A stretch of DNA of 28,876 nt from QVMP01 sp047974325 (lineage in GTDB: Bacteria > Bacteroidota > Bacteroidia > Bacteroidales > Dysgonomonadaceae), in the NCBI GenBank assembly GCA_047974325.1, contig JBKECE010000084.1, positions 1 to 28,876 of the forward strand, read 5' to 3'. The translations under genes and the position numbers were made by a program. The notes beneath the pieces are model-generated. The model was not told where the DNA came from and searched no databases. It worked only from the letters and a program-made list of their open reading frames with translations. This document shows, one piece after another, positions 17,201 to 25,560 of this stretch; the first letter of the stretch is position 1, and every line of letters starts with the position of its first letter.

Positions 17201-17421
17201 TAACTCTAGGCTATACCTTACCAAAAGCAATTACAAAAAAATTCTTAATTGAGGGTCTCAGATTTTATGCTTCTGCATACAACGTATTCTGTTTGACAAA
17301 CTATTCCGGGTTCGATCCTGAAGTCTCTACACGTAATCAATCAGCTCTTAGCCCCGGTGTAGATTATTCAGCCTACCCTAAAAGTCGCCAGTTCTTATTC
17401 GGATTCAATTTGAATTTCTAA
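14215..17421 (+). CDS. susC: SusC/RagA-family TonB-dependent outer-membrane transporter
   Basis: 1068 residues, normal for the family. Signal peptide to about residue 28 (SVYAQ); CarboxypepD_reg-like domain about 31-104 (ITGVVTEVNGDPIIGASV); the SusC signature DELVVIGYGT at 108-117 acting as TonB box region; plug domain about 118-235 with AEAITGKLAGVQV and the typical DVLKDASSTAIYGSRGANGV; then a 22-strand-type barrel ending GFNLNF. It imports oligosaccharides across the outer membrane using TonB energy, closed by the SusD lid encoded 54 bases downstream. Neighbouring PL9, GH28, PL1 and GH105 genes point to pectin fragments as cargo. The gene is first in the susC-susD-susE'-GH28-PL1 unit, divergent from the HTCS gene. 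The symbol denotes the family, not the starch system itself. Confidence 0.97.
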   Translation: MNSLKKKVIFSTIFTIFFMLPFMSVYAQKKTITGVVTEVNGDPIIGASVTEKGTNNATVTDLDGKFSLSVQNNAKTIIFSYIGMKTQEVAITGGALKVIMEDDNAKLDELVVIGYGTVMKKDLTGSVSSLDEKAIKGIPVTTAAEAITGKLAGVQVTTTEGSPDADIKIRVRGGGSITQSNEPLYVVDGFPVTSISDIPPSDIESMDVLKDASSTAIYGSRGANGVIIITTKSGKAGKMQVSYNAYYAVKKIANSLDRLGVSDYLKWQYELALLDDDSPDKYEKYFGAYQDMDMYNGVKGTDWLEQIYGRTGHIFNHNINITGGSDKMKYSASYAHVDDKAIMLGSSFRRDNISLKLNHKPSKNITLDYTVRYADTEVEGGGATEQKSSSTADSRTKHAMIYAPIPMKTLSNDDDEDVSTYMTNPLKAVADNDRSQDRKTLNMAGSFAWQIIDNLTFKTELGIDYYNNNNNRFYGTSTYYVSNTPSTINKGKPAVILENTVRNTFRNANTLNYDFKKLLKSKSHSLKALLGHEIVSTDEKVLTNVVHGFPTDFSFEDATNLTSLGTAQTIDNYYSPDDKLVSFFGRVNYDYQSKYLLSATFRADGSSRFARGNRWGYFPSAALAWRLSSEDFMKNTKGWLDDLKLRLSYGTAGNNNIEKGQMSQTYQASTTTWIDGFSSFLSAAKRMANPDLVWETTYTRNIGIDYTLFGTKLTGSFEFYLNNTKDLLIEFTTTGTGSDTQFRNMGKTENKGMEAQLNYIALDKKDYGLNFSFNIGFNKNKIKSLGIMNDFGYASRWASSEIGYDYMVAVGGAVGQMYGYVSDGRYEVSDFEGYDETTKKWILKSGVADDSGIVGTLRPGMMKLKNLTEGDNVINEKDMTIIGDANPKNTGGFTVNGRLYGFDLSASFNWSYGNDIYNANKIEYTSTSKYYYRNMISEMAEGKRWTNLTADGQITNDPVLLAELNANTTMWSPYMKKYVFTSWAVEDGSFLRLNTLTLGYTLPKAITKKFLIEGLRFYASAYNVFCLTNYSGFDPEVSTRNQSALSPGVDYSAYPKSRQFLFGFNLNF

Positions 17422-17475
17422 AAAACAGAACCAATAGATATGAAAATATCGTATTAGAAAAAAAATAAAAAACAA

Positions 17476-19266
17476 ATGAAAAGAATAAATATATTATTAG
17501 CCATAGCATTCTGTTTTCTCATAACATCGTGCGAAGACTTTTTGGATGCTCCTTCCAAATCTACATTAGATGAAGATGTGATTTTTTCCACTCCTGCATT
17601 GGCCGAAAGCGCCATAATAGGCATAACACAATCTTTCGCAGAAACAAATTCATACAGAGGTCGTTTTCTTCCTTGGTATGGAGCAAATACCGACTGTGAA
17701 TGGTACAATTCATCAGATAAATATCCTGATGGAAAAGCAGATTTGGCTGTTTATGGAACAACTCCGGATAACAACCAGATGAACACAACAGACAATGCTT
17801 GGGCAAAGATGTATGAAGGAATTGAACGTGCCAATCTAGCTATCAGGGGACTTCGCAATTCGGGAAAAGCCACAGCAGGCACAGATCTGGGACACCTATT
17901 AGGCGAAGCTCTCACACTTAGAGCAGTCTATTATGCCGACCTTGTGAAGGCATGGGGCGATGTTCCGGCTCGTTTCGAACCTATTTCATCTGAAACGCTC
18001 TACATATCTAAATCAGACAGAGATGTTATTTATAAACAACTAATTGCAGATTTGGGCGAAGCTGAAAATTTAACATATTGGCCTAACGAAAATACATATA
18101 CCAAAACTGTTTCGCGTATCAACAAAGCATTTGTCAAAGGCTTACGTGCACGTCTATGCCTTGCAGCATCAGGCTATTCTCAACGGCCTGATTCCGATAC
18201 CCCACGTTTGAGTAATGATCCAGAACTGAGTAAAGATATATTGTATCCGATTGCCGAGGCTGAACTACTGGAACTATACCAAACTTCAAAAGCTGGTAGC
18301 ATGGAAAGCTCTTTTGAAACAGTTTTTAGAAAACTTTGTCAAGAAGACAGAACTGCAGGAGGCGAATCGATGTGGGAAATCCCATTCTCGGAAAACCGTG
18401 GACGCATGGCATACACTTTTGCGCCAAAGCATAATGTTGCTGATCAATATACTGCTATGGCTCAGGGTTCTCAAATAGGACCAACTCCCAATTTCTTCTA
18501 TGATTATGATGTCAAAGACCTACGTCGTGATGTGACTTGTGTACCTTATCAATGGAGTGCTTCTAATCCGTCTAAACAAGAACTTAAAGCACTCAATAAC
18601 TGGTCATTCGGAAAATATCGTTTTGAATGGATGACACGCAAAATTACTTCTTCATCTGCAAATGACGATGGTCTACACAAACAATATATGCGTTTCTCTG
18701 AGGTAGTTCTGATGCTGGCCGAAGTTGAAAATTATCTGCACGGGGCCACTGCTGCGGCTCCCTATCTGAAAGAAATACGCAGAAGAGCTTTTGCCGAAGC
18801 AGACTGGACTGTAAAAGTGGATAATTATGTAGATGCATTAACAACCAAAGAAGCCATGCTCAATGCCATCATCGATGAAAATGCTTATGAATTCGCCGGC
18901 GAAATGCTCCGCAAAGAATCATTAATCCGCTGGAACCTATTAGGAACTAAACTAGCAGACACAAAAGTGAGAATGGTAGAACTTCGCGAACGTAGAGATC
19001 GCTATTCAGATGTTCCGGCTACTGTTTATTACAAATATGCAGCCGACAATGAATCTCTGATCACATACGGTCTCAACAGAGGTGAAACTGACAACGTATC
19101 GGCCAGTTATCCGAACTCCGTAGAATGGGTAGGAACAGGTAAATTAAAGGATGAAAAGATTAATGCACTTTATGTACGTGAACCCGATAAATATCAGTTC
19201 TGGCCTATTTGGAAAACTTTCATTGACAACAGCAATGGAAAACTAGCAAATGATTACGGATATTAG
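17476..19266 (+). CDS. susD: SusD/RagB-family outer-membrane lipoprotein
   Basis: 596 residues. Lipoprotein signal with lipobox LITSC (Cys19). It is followed by the usual EDFLDAPSKSTLDEDVIF start of SusD proteins, the helical TPR-type core (WAKMYEGIERANLAI, LLGEALTLRAVYYADLVKAWGDVP) and a C-terminal region with RRDRYSDVP and EPDKYQFWPI, where SusD family members end in a similar P-I motif. It sits as a lid on the SusC barrel and captures the glycan before import. Spacing to susC is 54 bases and to the next lipoprotein 25 bases, so all three are co-transcribed. Ligand specificity cannot be read from sequence; the locus suggests homogalacturonan or rhamnogalacturonan fragments. Confidence 0.96.
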   Translation: MKRINILLAIAFCFLITSCEDFLDAPSKSTLDEDVIFSTPALAESAIIGITQSFAETNSYRGRFLPWYGANTDCEWYNSSDKYPDGKADLAVYGTTPDNNQMNTTDNAWAKMYEGIERANLAIRGLRNSGKATAGTDLGHLLGEALTLRAVYYADLVKAWGDVPARFEPISSETLYISKSDRDVIYKQLIADLGEAENLTYWPNENTYTKTVSRINKAFVKGLRARLCLAASGYSQRPDSDTPRLSNDPELSKDILYPIAEAELLELYQTSKAGSMESSFETVFRKLCQEDRTAGGESMWEIPFSENRGRMAYTFAPKHNVADQYTAMAQGSQIGPTPNFFYDYDVKDLRRDVTCVPYQWSASNPSKQELKALNNWSFGKYRFEWMTRKITSSSANDDGLHKQYMRFSEVVLMLAEVENYLHGATAAAPYLKEIRRRAFAEADWTVKVDNYVDALTTKEAMLNAIIDENAYEFAGEMLRKESLIRWNLLGTKLADTKVRMVELRERRDRYSDVPATVYYKYAADNESLITYGLNRGETDNVSASYPNSVEWVGTGKLKDEKINALYVREPDKYQFWPIWKTFIDNSNGKLANDYGY

Positions 19267-19291
19267 AACAACCAAAGAAAAACATCAAACA

Positions 19292-20851
19292 ATGAAAAAA
19301 TATTTTGCCAAATTAATGATGGGACTAGGTATCGTTGCCGGAGGCTTCATGATAGCATGTGACGATATAGACCCAGCTATTGATTCGTTAAACTTTGATC
19401 GCCTTTTTGCACCTATCGGTGTGGAAGCGAGCATAACGAACAACATAAATGTGAACCTTTCGTGGAAAACCGTACAAGGTGCAGAAAGCTATATAGTAGA
19501 AATTTATAAAGACAGCTTGCTATTCGATGCAGCCAATCTGGTTTACAGAGGAGAAACAACTGATACAAAATTCACTTACACACTGCAAAGTGACACCCGC
19601 TATTCTGCTCAAATCAAAGCAGTTTCATCTAGCACCAATGAGTCTAAATGGTATAATATAACATTCTTGACCGAAGTTCCAGACATATATCTCGCATCTG
19701 AAATAGGTGACCTCGGAGCTGATTTTGCAACCCTCAGATGGCCTGTAGAAGCAATTGCAACAAAGATATCGCTGTCGCCCGCTTCTTCGTCGTCAGGAAT
19801 AGCTGTAAGCAGAAGTCTCACGGATACGGAAATAGCCAGTGGTATTGCAAAGGTTGAAGGATTGACTCCGGGAAATAGATATAATGCTATTCTATACTCC
19901 GGAACACAGAAAATCAGTAAACGGGAAATAACGACTCTGAATGATGGTACAATTGTATTAGATCCATCTGACGATCTATTGGCTGAAATTGCAAATGCAA
20001 AATCCGGCGCAACGCTTCTGTTGAAACCGGGAGAATATCTCAGCGGTGGATCCAGAGTTACAATAGATAAAAATCTTACCATAACCAGTTATGGCGAAAA
20101 TTATCGACCTGTTATCCATGCTCATTTTGACGTTGGTGTTATCAATTCGTTCACATTGAAGGATGTAACACTTGAGGGAACAAAATCGAGTGGCGTTCTG
20201 GATAATGTTATCCAATTCTCCACAGCAGGCAATATCGGAACCATTACGATGGACGGTTGTAGGATAGACAATTACAATAAGTCATTCATTTCGGCTGTTA
20301 GTCCTGCCATAAAAGTAGAATCTATTGTAATAAACAATTCAGTAATTTCCAATGTGTTGACAAATAGTGCAGATTTCATCGACATTCGTGGCGGTCTAAT
20401 AAAAAATCTTGCATTAACAAACAGTACATTCTACAATTGTGCACCGGCACGAGATTTCATCCGTCTGGATGAGACATCATCGACATTCCCAAGTCAAACC
20501 AGCAATGTTGTGATCAATAACTGTACTCTCGACGGCGTAGCCAATTCAACAAGCAGAAGTATACTATGTGTGCGGTTTACAACGAATGTGATGACTGTTA
20601 GCAATTCTATTATCACAAATACAGCCGGAACGTTTGCCCGTTATGCGTTGTCTTCACAACCAATATGCTCGAAAAATAACTATTTCAATGCTTCTGGTCT
20701 TTTGGTGGGAGGTTCTACAATTGCCGATGCAAAATTCGATATTTCGGGAACACAAACCACTCTTGATCCCGGTTATGCAAATGCTGCTGCTGGTGATTTC
20801 ACTGTCACAAACAAATCTGTTACTGTCGGTGACCCAAGATGGATTAAATAA
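19292..20851 (+). CDS. SusE-position surface lipoprotein with FN3 and DUF4957/DUF5123-like beta-helix
   Basis: 519 residues from the ATG at 19292, which gives a lipoprotein signal with lipobox MIAC (Cys23); an earlier in-frame ATG overlaps the susD end and would spoil the signal. Two fibronectin-III-like domains follow (about 38-120 with VNLSWKTVQGAESYIVEIYK, and 123-205 with ATLRWPVEA). The rest is a parallel beta-helix of the pectate-lyase type: about 215-345 DUF4957-like (NAKSGATLLLKPGEYL) and 345-519 DUF5123-like (ending VTVGDPRWIK). I see no lyase Asp/Lys/Arg active-site set, so it more likely binds than cuts glycan. Similar proteins sit next to susCD in other pectin loci. A role as a surface glycan-binding protein is inferred from position, lipidation and fold. 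Confidence 0.85.
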   Translation: MKKYFAKLMMGLGIVAGGFMIACDDIDPAIDSLNFDRLFAPIGVEASITNNINVNLSWKTVQGAESYIVEIYKDSLLFDAANLVYRGETTDTKFTYTLQSDTRYSAQIKAVSSSTNESKWYNITFLTEVPDIYLASEIGDLGADFATLRWPVEAIATKISLSPASSSSGIAVSRSLTDTEIASGIAKVEGLTPGNRYNAILYSGTQKISKREITTLNDGTIVLDPSDDLLAEIANAKSGATLLLKPGEYLSGGSRVTIDKNLTITSYGENYRPVIHAHFDVGVINSFTLKDVTLEGTKSSGVLDNVIQFSTAGNIGTITMDGCRIDNYNKSFISAVSPAIKVESIVINNSVISNVLTNSADFIDIRGGLIKNLALTNSTFYNCAPARDFIRLDETSSTFPSQTSNVVINNCTLDGVANSTSRSILCVRFTTNVMTVSNSIITNTAGTFARYALSSQPICSKNNYFNASGLLVGGSTIADAKFDISGTQTTLDPGYANAAAGDFTVTNKSVTVGDPRWIK

Positions 20852-20933
20852 AAAGCAAAAATTAAACAACATTAAACGACTTTTAGTCATAAACAAGATG
20901 ATCGAAGCAAAGTCTTAAAAGTGTGATTTATTG

Positions 20934-20966
20934 TTCGGGATGTAGAATCAGAAGCTGCATCCCGAA
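20934..20966 (+). other. Strong intercistronic hairpin before the GH28 gene
   Basis: TTCGGGATGTAG (20934-20945) pairs with CTGCATCCCGAA (20955-20966) over 12 positions, one of them G-U, with a 9-base loop. No T run follows (TATATAATAAC), so it is not a classical terminator. It may partly end or stabilise the susC-susD-lipoprotein part of the transcript. The 141-base gap holding it is the longest inside this operon. Confidence 0.7.
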
Positions 20967-20992
20967 TATATAATAACTTCTAAATATCAAAT

Positions 20993-22642
20993 ATGAAAAA
21001 TCCGAGAAAAATCTTATTTATAATTATAGCTCTGCTCTCACAAATGAGTTTGGCGTCTTATGCTCAGAAAGGCTATAAATATGAATATCTTTACAAGAAC
21101 CTTCAGTTCAGCATGCCTAAAATTAAGCCACCTGTTTTTCCAAAAACGACAGTGTCTCTTAAGGATTTTGGAGGTGTCGCCGATGGGATGACACTCAATA
21201 CGCAGGCTTTTGAACTGGCAATGAAAACGCTCTCGGACAAGGGAGGAGGAACATTACTTGTTCCGACCGGTGTGTGGTATACAGGCCCCATCGTATTCAG
21301 ATCAAATATCAATTTACACCTCGAAAAAGGAGCTTTAATTTTATTTTCGAGTGACTTTAAATTATATCCTTTGGTGGAAACAATTTTCGAAGGGCTTGAT
21401 ACTCGTAGATGCCAATCTCCAATATCGGGACGTACTCTTCAAAACATTGCCATCACAGGACTCGGATCCATAAATGGATCTGGAGAAGCATGGCGTCCTC
21501 TGAAAAAAGGGAAAGTAACAGCTGCACAATGGAAATCGGTCATAAACTCCGGCGGTGTCGTATTGGACGATAATTATTGGTTCCCATCAGAAGGATCACT
21601 CAAAGGATTTCAAATAAGCGATATGAATGTACCTATCAATATCCAGACGGAAGAAGAATGGCAAGAAGTTAAAGATTTTCTGCGCCCGGTAATGATAAAC
21701 TTTATAGAATGCAAGAATATATTGCTTGAGGGTGTTCTATTTGAAAACTCTCCCGCATGGAACATCCATCCGTTGATGTGCGAAAACGTAATCGTAGACA
21801 ACATCCTTGTCCGAAATCCGAGTTATGCCCAAAACGGTGATGGATTGGATTTGGAATCGTGCAAAAACACGCTCATTGTGAACAGTGTTTTTGACGTAGG
21901 GGACGATGCCATTTGCATCAAATCCGGTAAAGACGAAGACGGACGCAAAAGAGCACGTTCTACAGAAAATACGATCATCGACAATTGCAAAGTATTTCAA
22001 GGTCATGGTGGATTTGTGGTCGGTAGCGAAATGTCAGGTGGAGTACGCAATATATCAGTTACAAACTGTCAATTCCTAGGTACAGATGTGGGTCTTAGAT
22101 TTAAGAGCAGACGCGGAAGAGGTGGCGTTGTTGAAAATATTTACATTAGTGATATAAATATGTTCAATATTGCTACAGAGTCATTCCTTTTCGACCTTTA
22201 TTATGGTGGAAAATCAGCCTCCGAATCTCTGGAAGACGGAGACGCAACACCTGCGGATCAGACAGTCTATCCTGTAGATGAAACGACTCCTTCTTTTCGC
22301 AACATCTATGTGAAAAATCTCACGTCTCGCAATGCACGCCGAGCACTTCTTTTTAATGGAATACCTGAAATGCACATCCGTAATATCAAGGTGGAGAACG
22401 TTACCATATCATCGACCTACGGTGCTGAACTCTCAGAATCTGATGATATTAAATTCAACAACATAACCATTATGCCGGCAGAAGGACCAGCCTTCACTCT
22501 AAATAATGTAAAAAACTTCAAATTAGATAATTTGAAATATCCGTCAACAATGAAAGATGTGATACTTATCAAAGGCGAGAACAGTGAAAATATAAAACTC
22601 CCTGACAGTATATCTAAAGACAAAGTTGTGCAAAACAGATAA
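20993..22642 (+). CDS. GH28 family polygalacturonase-type glycoside hydrolase
   Basis: 549 residues, signal peptide ending near ASYAQ (residue 25). The GH28 beta-helix starts at VSLKDFGGVADGMTLNTQAF. All GH28 signatures are present: NGDGLD (N281, D283, D286), VGDDAICIKSG (D304, D305), GHGGFVVGSE (His338) and RFKS (R369, K371). GH28 enzymes hydrolyse alpha-1,4 galacturonic acid linkages, or galacturonate-rhamnose linkages in some members, with inversion. A long insert before the active site (about 165-230, with WRPLKKGKV) is typical of the exo-acting bacterial branch. There is no lipobox and no T9SS tail, so it is probably periplasmic and works on imported oligosaccharides. It follows the hairpin at 20934 and precedes the PL1 gene by 43 bases. 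Confidence 0.95.
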   Translation: MKNPRKILFIIIALLSQMSLASYAQKGYKYEYLYKNLQFSMPKIKPPVFPKTTVSLKDFGGVADGMTLNTQAFELAMKTLSDKGGGTLLVPTGVWYTGPIVFRSNINLHLEKGALILFSSDFKLYPLVETIFEGLDTRRCQSPISGRTLQNIAITGLGSINGSGEAWRPLKKGKVTAAQWKSVINSGGVVLDDNYWFPSEGSLKGFQISDMNVPINIQTEEEWQEVKDFLRPVMINFIECKNILLEGVLFENSPAWNIHPLMCENVIVDNILVRNPSYAQNGDGLDLESCKNTLIVNSVFDVGDDAICIKSGKDEDGRKRARSTENTIIDNCKVFQGHGGFVVGSEMSGGVRNISVTNCQFLGTDVGLRFKSRRGRGGVVENIYISDINMFNIATESFLFDLYYGGKSASESLEDGDATPADQTVYPVDETTPSFRNIYVKNLTSRNARRALLFNGIPEMHIRNIKVENVTISSTYGAELSESDDIKFNNITIMPAEGPAFTLNNVKNFKLDNLKYPSTMKDVILIKGENSENIKLPDSISKDKVVQNR

Positions 22643-22685
22643 TAACGATTCTATTTAAATTTATCTTCTAAACAATTGCTAAAAA

Positions 22686-24722
22686 ATGAAACTAAAGCAC
22701 ATCATAACTGTGTTGCTTTTATTCTTCGCTACAAGCAACATAATGCCACAAACACCCGCATTCCCGGGAGCTGAAGGAGGAGGCAAGTATGTGACCGGTG
22801 GACGTGGAGGTAAAGTTCTGTACATCACATCCCTTGAAGACAATACATCTACCGGAACACTTCGTTGGGCTATAAATCAATCCGGAGCCAGAACAATTAT
22901 GTTCAAAGTTTCGGGTATCATAGCACTCAAGAGCAAACTTGAAATAAAAAATGCAAATCTTACTATTGCAGGACAAACCGCTCCCGGCGATGGTATTTGC
23001 ATTAAAGACTATCCTGTCGTAGTTAAAACAGACAATGTCATCATACGGTTTATCCGTTTTCGTATGGGAGATGAAACAAAACAGGAAGACGACACATTTT
23101 GGGGACGTGAACAGAAAAACATAATCGTCGACCACTGTTCAATGAGCTGGAGTACAGACGAATGTGCTTCATTCTATGATAATGAAAATTTCAAGATGCA
23201 ATGGTGTATCCTTGCAGAAAGCCTGCGTAATTCCGTTCATGGAAAAGGATCGCATGGATATGGAGGTATCTGGGGTGGGAAAAAAGCCAGTTTTCACCAC
23301 AACCTTTTAACGTGCAACGATAGTCGCAACCCGCGTTTTTGTGGTAGTCGCTATTCAAACAAGGCAGACCTTGAATTAGTCGATTTCAGAAACAACGTAT
23401 TATATAATTGGGGCAGTAATAATATCTATGCAGGCGAAGGTGGCAGTTATAATATTGTAAACAATTATTTCAAGGCAGGGCCTGCAAGCAGTAGTTCCTC
23501 CAGAAGCAGAATAATAGAACCTTATGCAGACGATGGTTCCAACAACCAACCTGCCGGAACATATGGAAGATTCTATATCGACGGCAATCTCACTATTGCT
23601 AGTGCGGCCGTATCGGCAGATAACTGGCAGGGAGTTAAACTCAATTCCACATTTAGCACTTATGCTCCTGAAATCACAATCAATGACATCAAAGCAGATG
23701 GAGAATTCGCTATAGAAAAGGGTTATACACACACAGCACAACAAGCCTACGAAAAAGTGCTTGACTATGCCGGATGCAGCCTATTCAAAGATGTATTGGA
23801 TATCAGATATGCCAACGAAGCCCGCAACGGAACAGTGTCTGCAATCGGTTCCAATGGGAGCCAGAACGGACTAATAGACACTCAGAGCGATGCAGGAGGC
23901 TGGCCTATATACCAGACAACTACCCCACCAGCGGATTCCGATGCTGACGGAATACCTGATGGTTGGCTGGACATTAACTATCCCGGAAAAAAGGCTACTG
24001 ACCTGAACGAAGAAAGATATACCTATCTGGAAGTTTATATAAACAGTCTTGTACAAGAGATTACACTAGGTCAGCAAGAAGATGACAATTCAGGTGGGAA
24101 TGAAACAACAGTGCTCTTCTGTGACAACGTTCCTACCGACAAAATCGTCCCCGAAAACCTTAGTGCGCTCATTTCTACCGGAAGCTTGTCTATCGCGGAT
24201 GCCCGAACAGATGCTTGCACTGAAAATGGATATACATGGCGTACATCAGACGTGACGTTTCTGTTGCCTGCAAAATTTTCATTCTCGGCAAATTTCACAT
24301 CCAATGGGTCACGAACTGTATATGTAACATTGAATGGAGATGATGCCAATAAGCAACGATATGATCTCACCAGTACATCGTGCATACCTGTGCAATTGAG
24401 CGGGAGTAATACGCTACGAATCGAAAGCTATGGCACATCCGGTTCATATTCCCAGTTCAGCATGACAAATTTGTGCATCAAAGAAATCTCACAATCAGGA
24501 ATTGTCCCAAATATAAACGACAATCTTTTTATTACTATCCGGAACAATACAATTTATTTCGCATCAAAACAGATCAACATTTATTCCTCTGATGGAAAAT
24601 TATTAAAATCCGTAAAGAACAAACAGGAGTTATATATCGGCGATCTGCCCAAAGGAATTTATCTAATTAAATTGATCGACCTGAAAGGTGGCATCCATAC
24701 TCAGAAGTATGTGAGACAATGA
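22686..24722 (+). CDS. PL1-family pectate lyase with C-terminal module and T9SS tail
   Basis: 678 residues, signal peptide ending near IMPQ (residue 22). The PL1 beta-helix begins with FPGAEGGGKYVTGGRGGKV. Active-site blocks are VDHCSMSWSTDE (D149, D158) for calcium and NDSRNPRFCG (R214/R217) for the catalytic arginine. A calcium-binding loop DSDADGIPDGW lies near residue 420. A beta-sandwich module (about 470-600) and a T9SS sorting domain (IYSSDGKLL to HTQKYVRQ) end the protein. It should cut de-esterified homogalacturonan outside the cell by beta-elimination and supply unsaturated oligosaccharides for SusC. It is the last gene of the susC operon. No lipobox is present, so surface location relies on T9SS. 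Confidence 0.95.
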   Translation: MKLKHIITVLLLFFATSNIMPQTPAFPGAEGGGKYVTGGRGGKVLYITSLEDNTSTGTLRWAINQSGARTIMFKVSGIIALKSKLEIKNANLTIAGQTAPGDGICIKDYPVVVKTDNVIIRFIRFRMGDETKQEDDTFWGREQKNIIVDHCSMSWSTDECASFYDNENFKMQWCILAESLRNSVHGKGSHGYGGIWGGKKASFHHNLLTCNDSRNPRFCGSRYSNKADLELVDFRNNVLYNWGSNNIYAGEGGSYNIVNNYFKAGPASSSSSRSRIIEPYADDGSNNQPAGTYGRFYIDGNLTIASAAVSADNWQGVKLNSTFSTYAPEITINDIKADGEFAIEKGYTHTAQQAYEKVLDYAGCSLFKDVLDIRYANEARNGTVSAIGSNGSQNGLIDTQSDAGGWPIYQTTTPPADSDADGIPDGWLDINYPGKKATDLNEERYTYLEVYINSLVQEITLGQQEDDNSGGNETTVLFCDNVPTDKIVPENLSALISTGSLSIADARTDACTENGYTWRTSDVTFLLPAKFSFSANFTSNGSRTVYVTLNGDDANKQRYDLTSTSCIPVQLSGSNTLRIESYGTSGSYSQFSMTNLCIKEISQSGIVPNINDNLFITIRNNTIYFASKQINIYSSDGKLLKSVKNKQELYIGDLPKGIYLIKLIDLKGGIHTQKYVRQ

Positions 24723-24739
24723 AAATTTAATCAGAATAA

Positions 24740-24805
24740 GTCAAAAAAACACCTCTCTTATGTCAATTTTTAACCCATGCCCTACTCTCTAAAAAATTAT
24801 TTTTA
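24740..24805 (+). promoter_or_regulatory. Promoter-like region with paired GTCAA sites before the CBM-like gene
   Basis: GTCAAAAAAAC starts at 24740 and GTCAATTTTTA at 24762, a period of 22 bases as before the PL9 gene. TATTTTTA (24798-24805), one mismatch from TAnnTTTG, starts 35 bases after the T of the proximal site, the same distance as in the PL9 promoter. The ATG at 24855 follows after about 50 bases. Confidence 0.55.
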
Positions 24806-24854
24806 CACAAAGTATTAAAACCTATAAAAACTAATAACTTAAAATTTTACATCC

Positions 24855-25526
24855 ATGAAAAGAATTTTACTTTCAGCATTATGCTTATTCGGAATTTCCA
24901 CTTTAGCTATTAATGCACAGACTTGGAATTTTTCAACTTTTACTGTCGAAACTATTTCCAGCACTAAAACAGTCAATGGACTAACTATTGGCGCAGCAGC
25001 AGAAACAACTGTTGCCGTAGATGCCAATACGAAAAGCATAGATGGATATAGCTTTACACAACGCCTGAAACTAGGTGGAGCAGGAGCTGCAACTGAAGAA
25101 GCTCCATATATGCCAACAACCAGGTTTTTATCTTTTCCAGTTACAGGTAATTCCGCTATCACAGTTTATGGCATGAGTTCATCATCATCGGCAGGAGATC
25201 GAATCCTAACTCTAACAGACGGAACTCAGGAAATTGATAATTTCACTAACGACGGAACAGCAATAGCTAAAAAAGTATATAATTATACCGGATCTGCCGC
25301 AACACTTTACCTCTTCTCAAAATCAGGAGGAATCAATCTTTATCTTTTGTCTGTCGAAGCCGGCAATTCATCTATCAACTCTGCTAATGCGGACAAAGGT
25401 GCTGTTGTTTCGGAAGTTTATTACAACCTACAAGGCAAACAAGTGATTCCGACAACAAAAGGTTTGGTTATAAAAAAAGTAACTTACCAAAACGGATCCG
25501 TAGAAACTATAAAGAGTGTGCTCTAA
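24855..25526 (+). CDS. Secreted stand-alone CBM-like protein with short sorting-type tail
   Basis: 223 residues. Signal peptide to about residue 22 (AINAQ). The mature part is one beta-sandwich domain (about 23-180) with TWNFSTF, VNGLTIGAAAE, SIDGYSFTQRLKLGG, RFLSFPVTGNSAITVYG, SSSSAGDRILTL and INLYLLSVE. I recognise this pattern as the non-catalytic module attached to Bacteroidales pectate lyases, where it is presumed to bind pectin; here it stands alone. The last 35 residues (YNLQGKQ, KGLVIKKVTY) form a tail nearly repeated in the next gene. No catalytic residues are evident. It has its own promoter-like region with GTCAA pairs and a terminator after it. Expected role: an extracellular pectin-binding helper for the lyases; this is inference. 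Confidence 0.75.
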   Translation: MKRILLSALCLFGISTLAINAQTWNFSTFTVETISSTKTVNGLTIGAAAETTVAVDANTKSIDGYSFTQRLKLGGAGAATEEAPYMPTTRFLSFPVTGNSAITVYGMSSSSSAGDRILTLTDGTQEIDNFTNDGTAIAKKVYNYTGSAATLYLFSKSGGINLYLLSVEAGNSSINSANADKGAVVSEVYYNLQGKQVIPTTKGLVIKKVTYQNGSVETIKSVL

Positions 25527-25560
25527 GAATAAACCACTCAGAATATTTCTATAAAAAACA

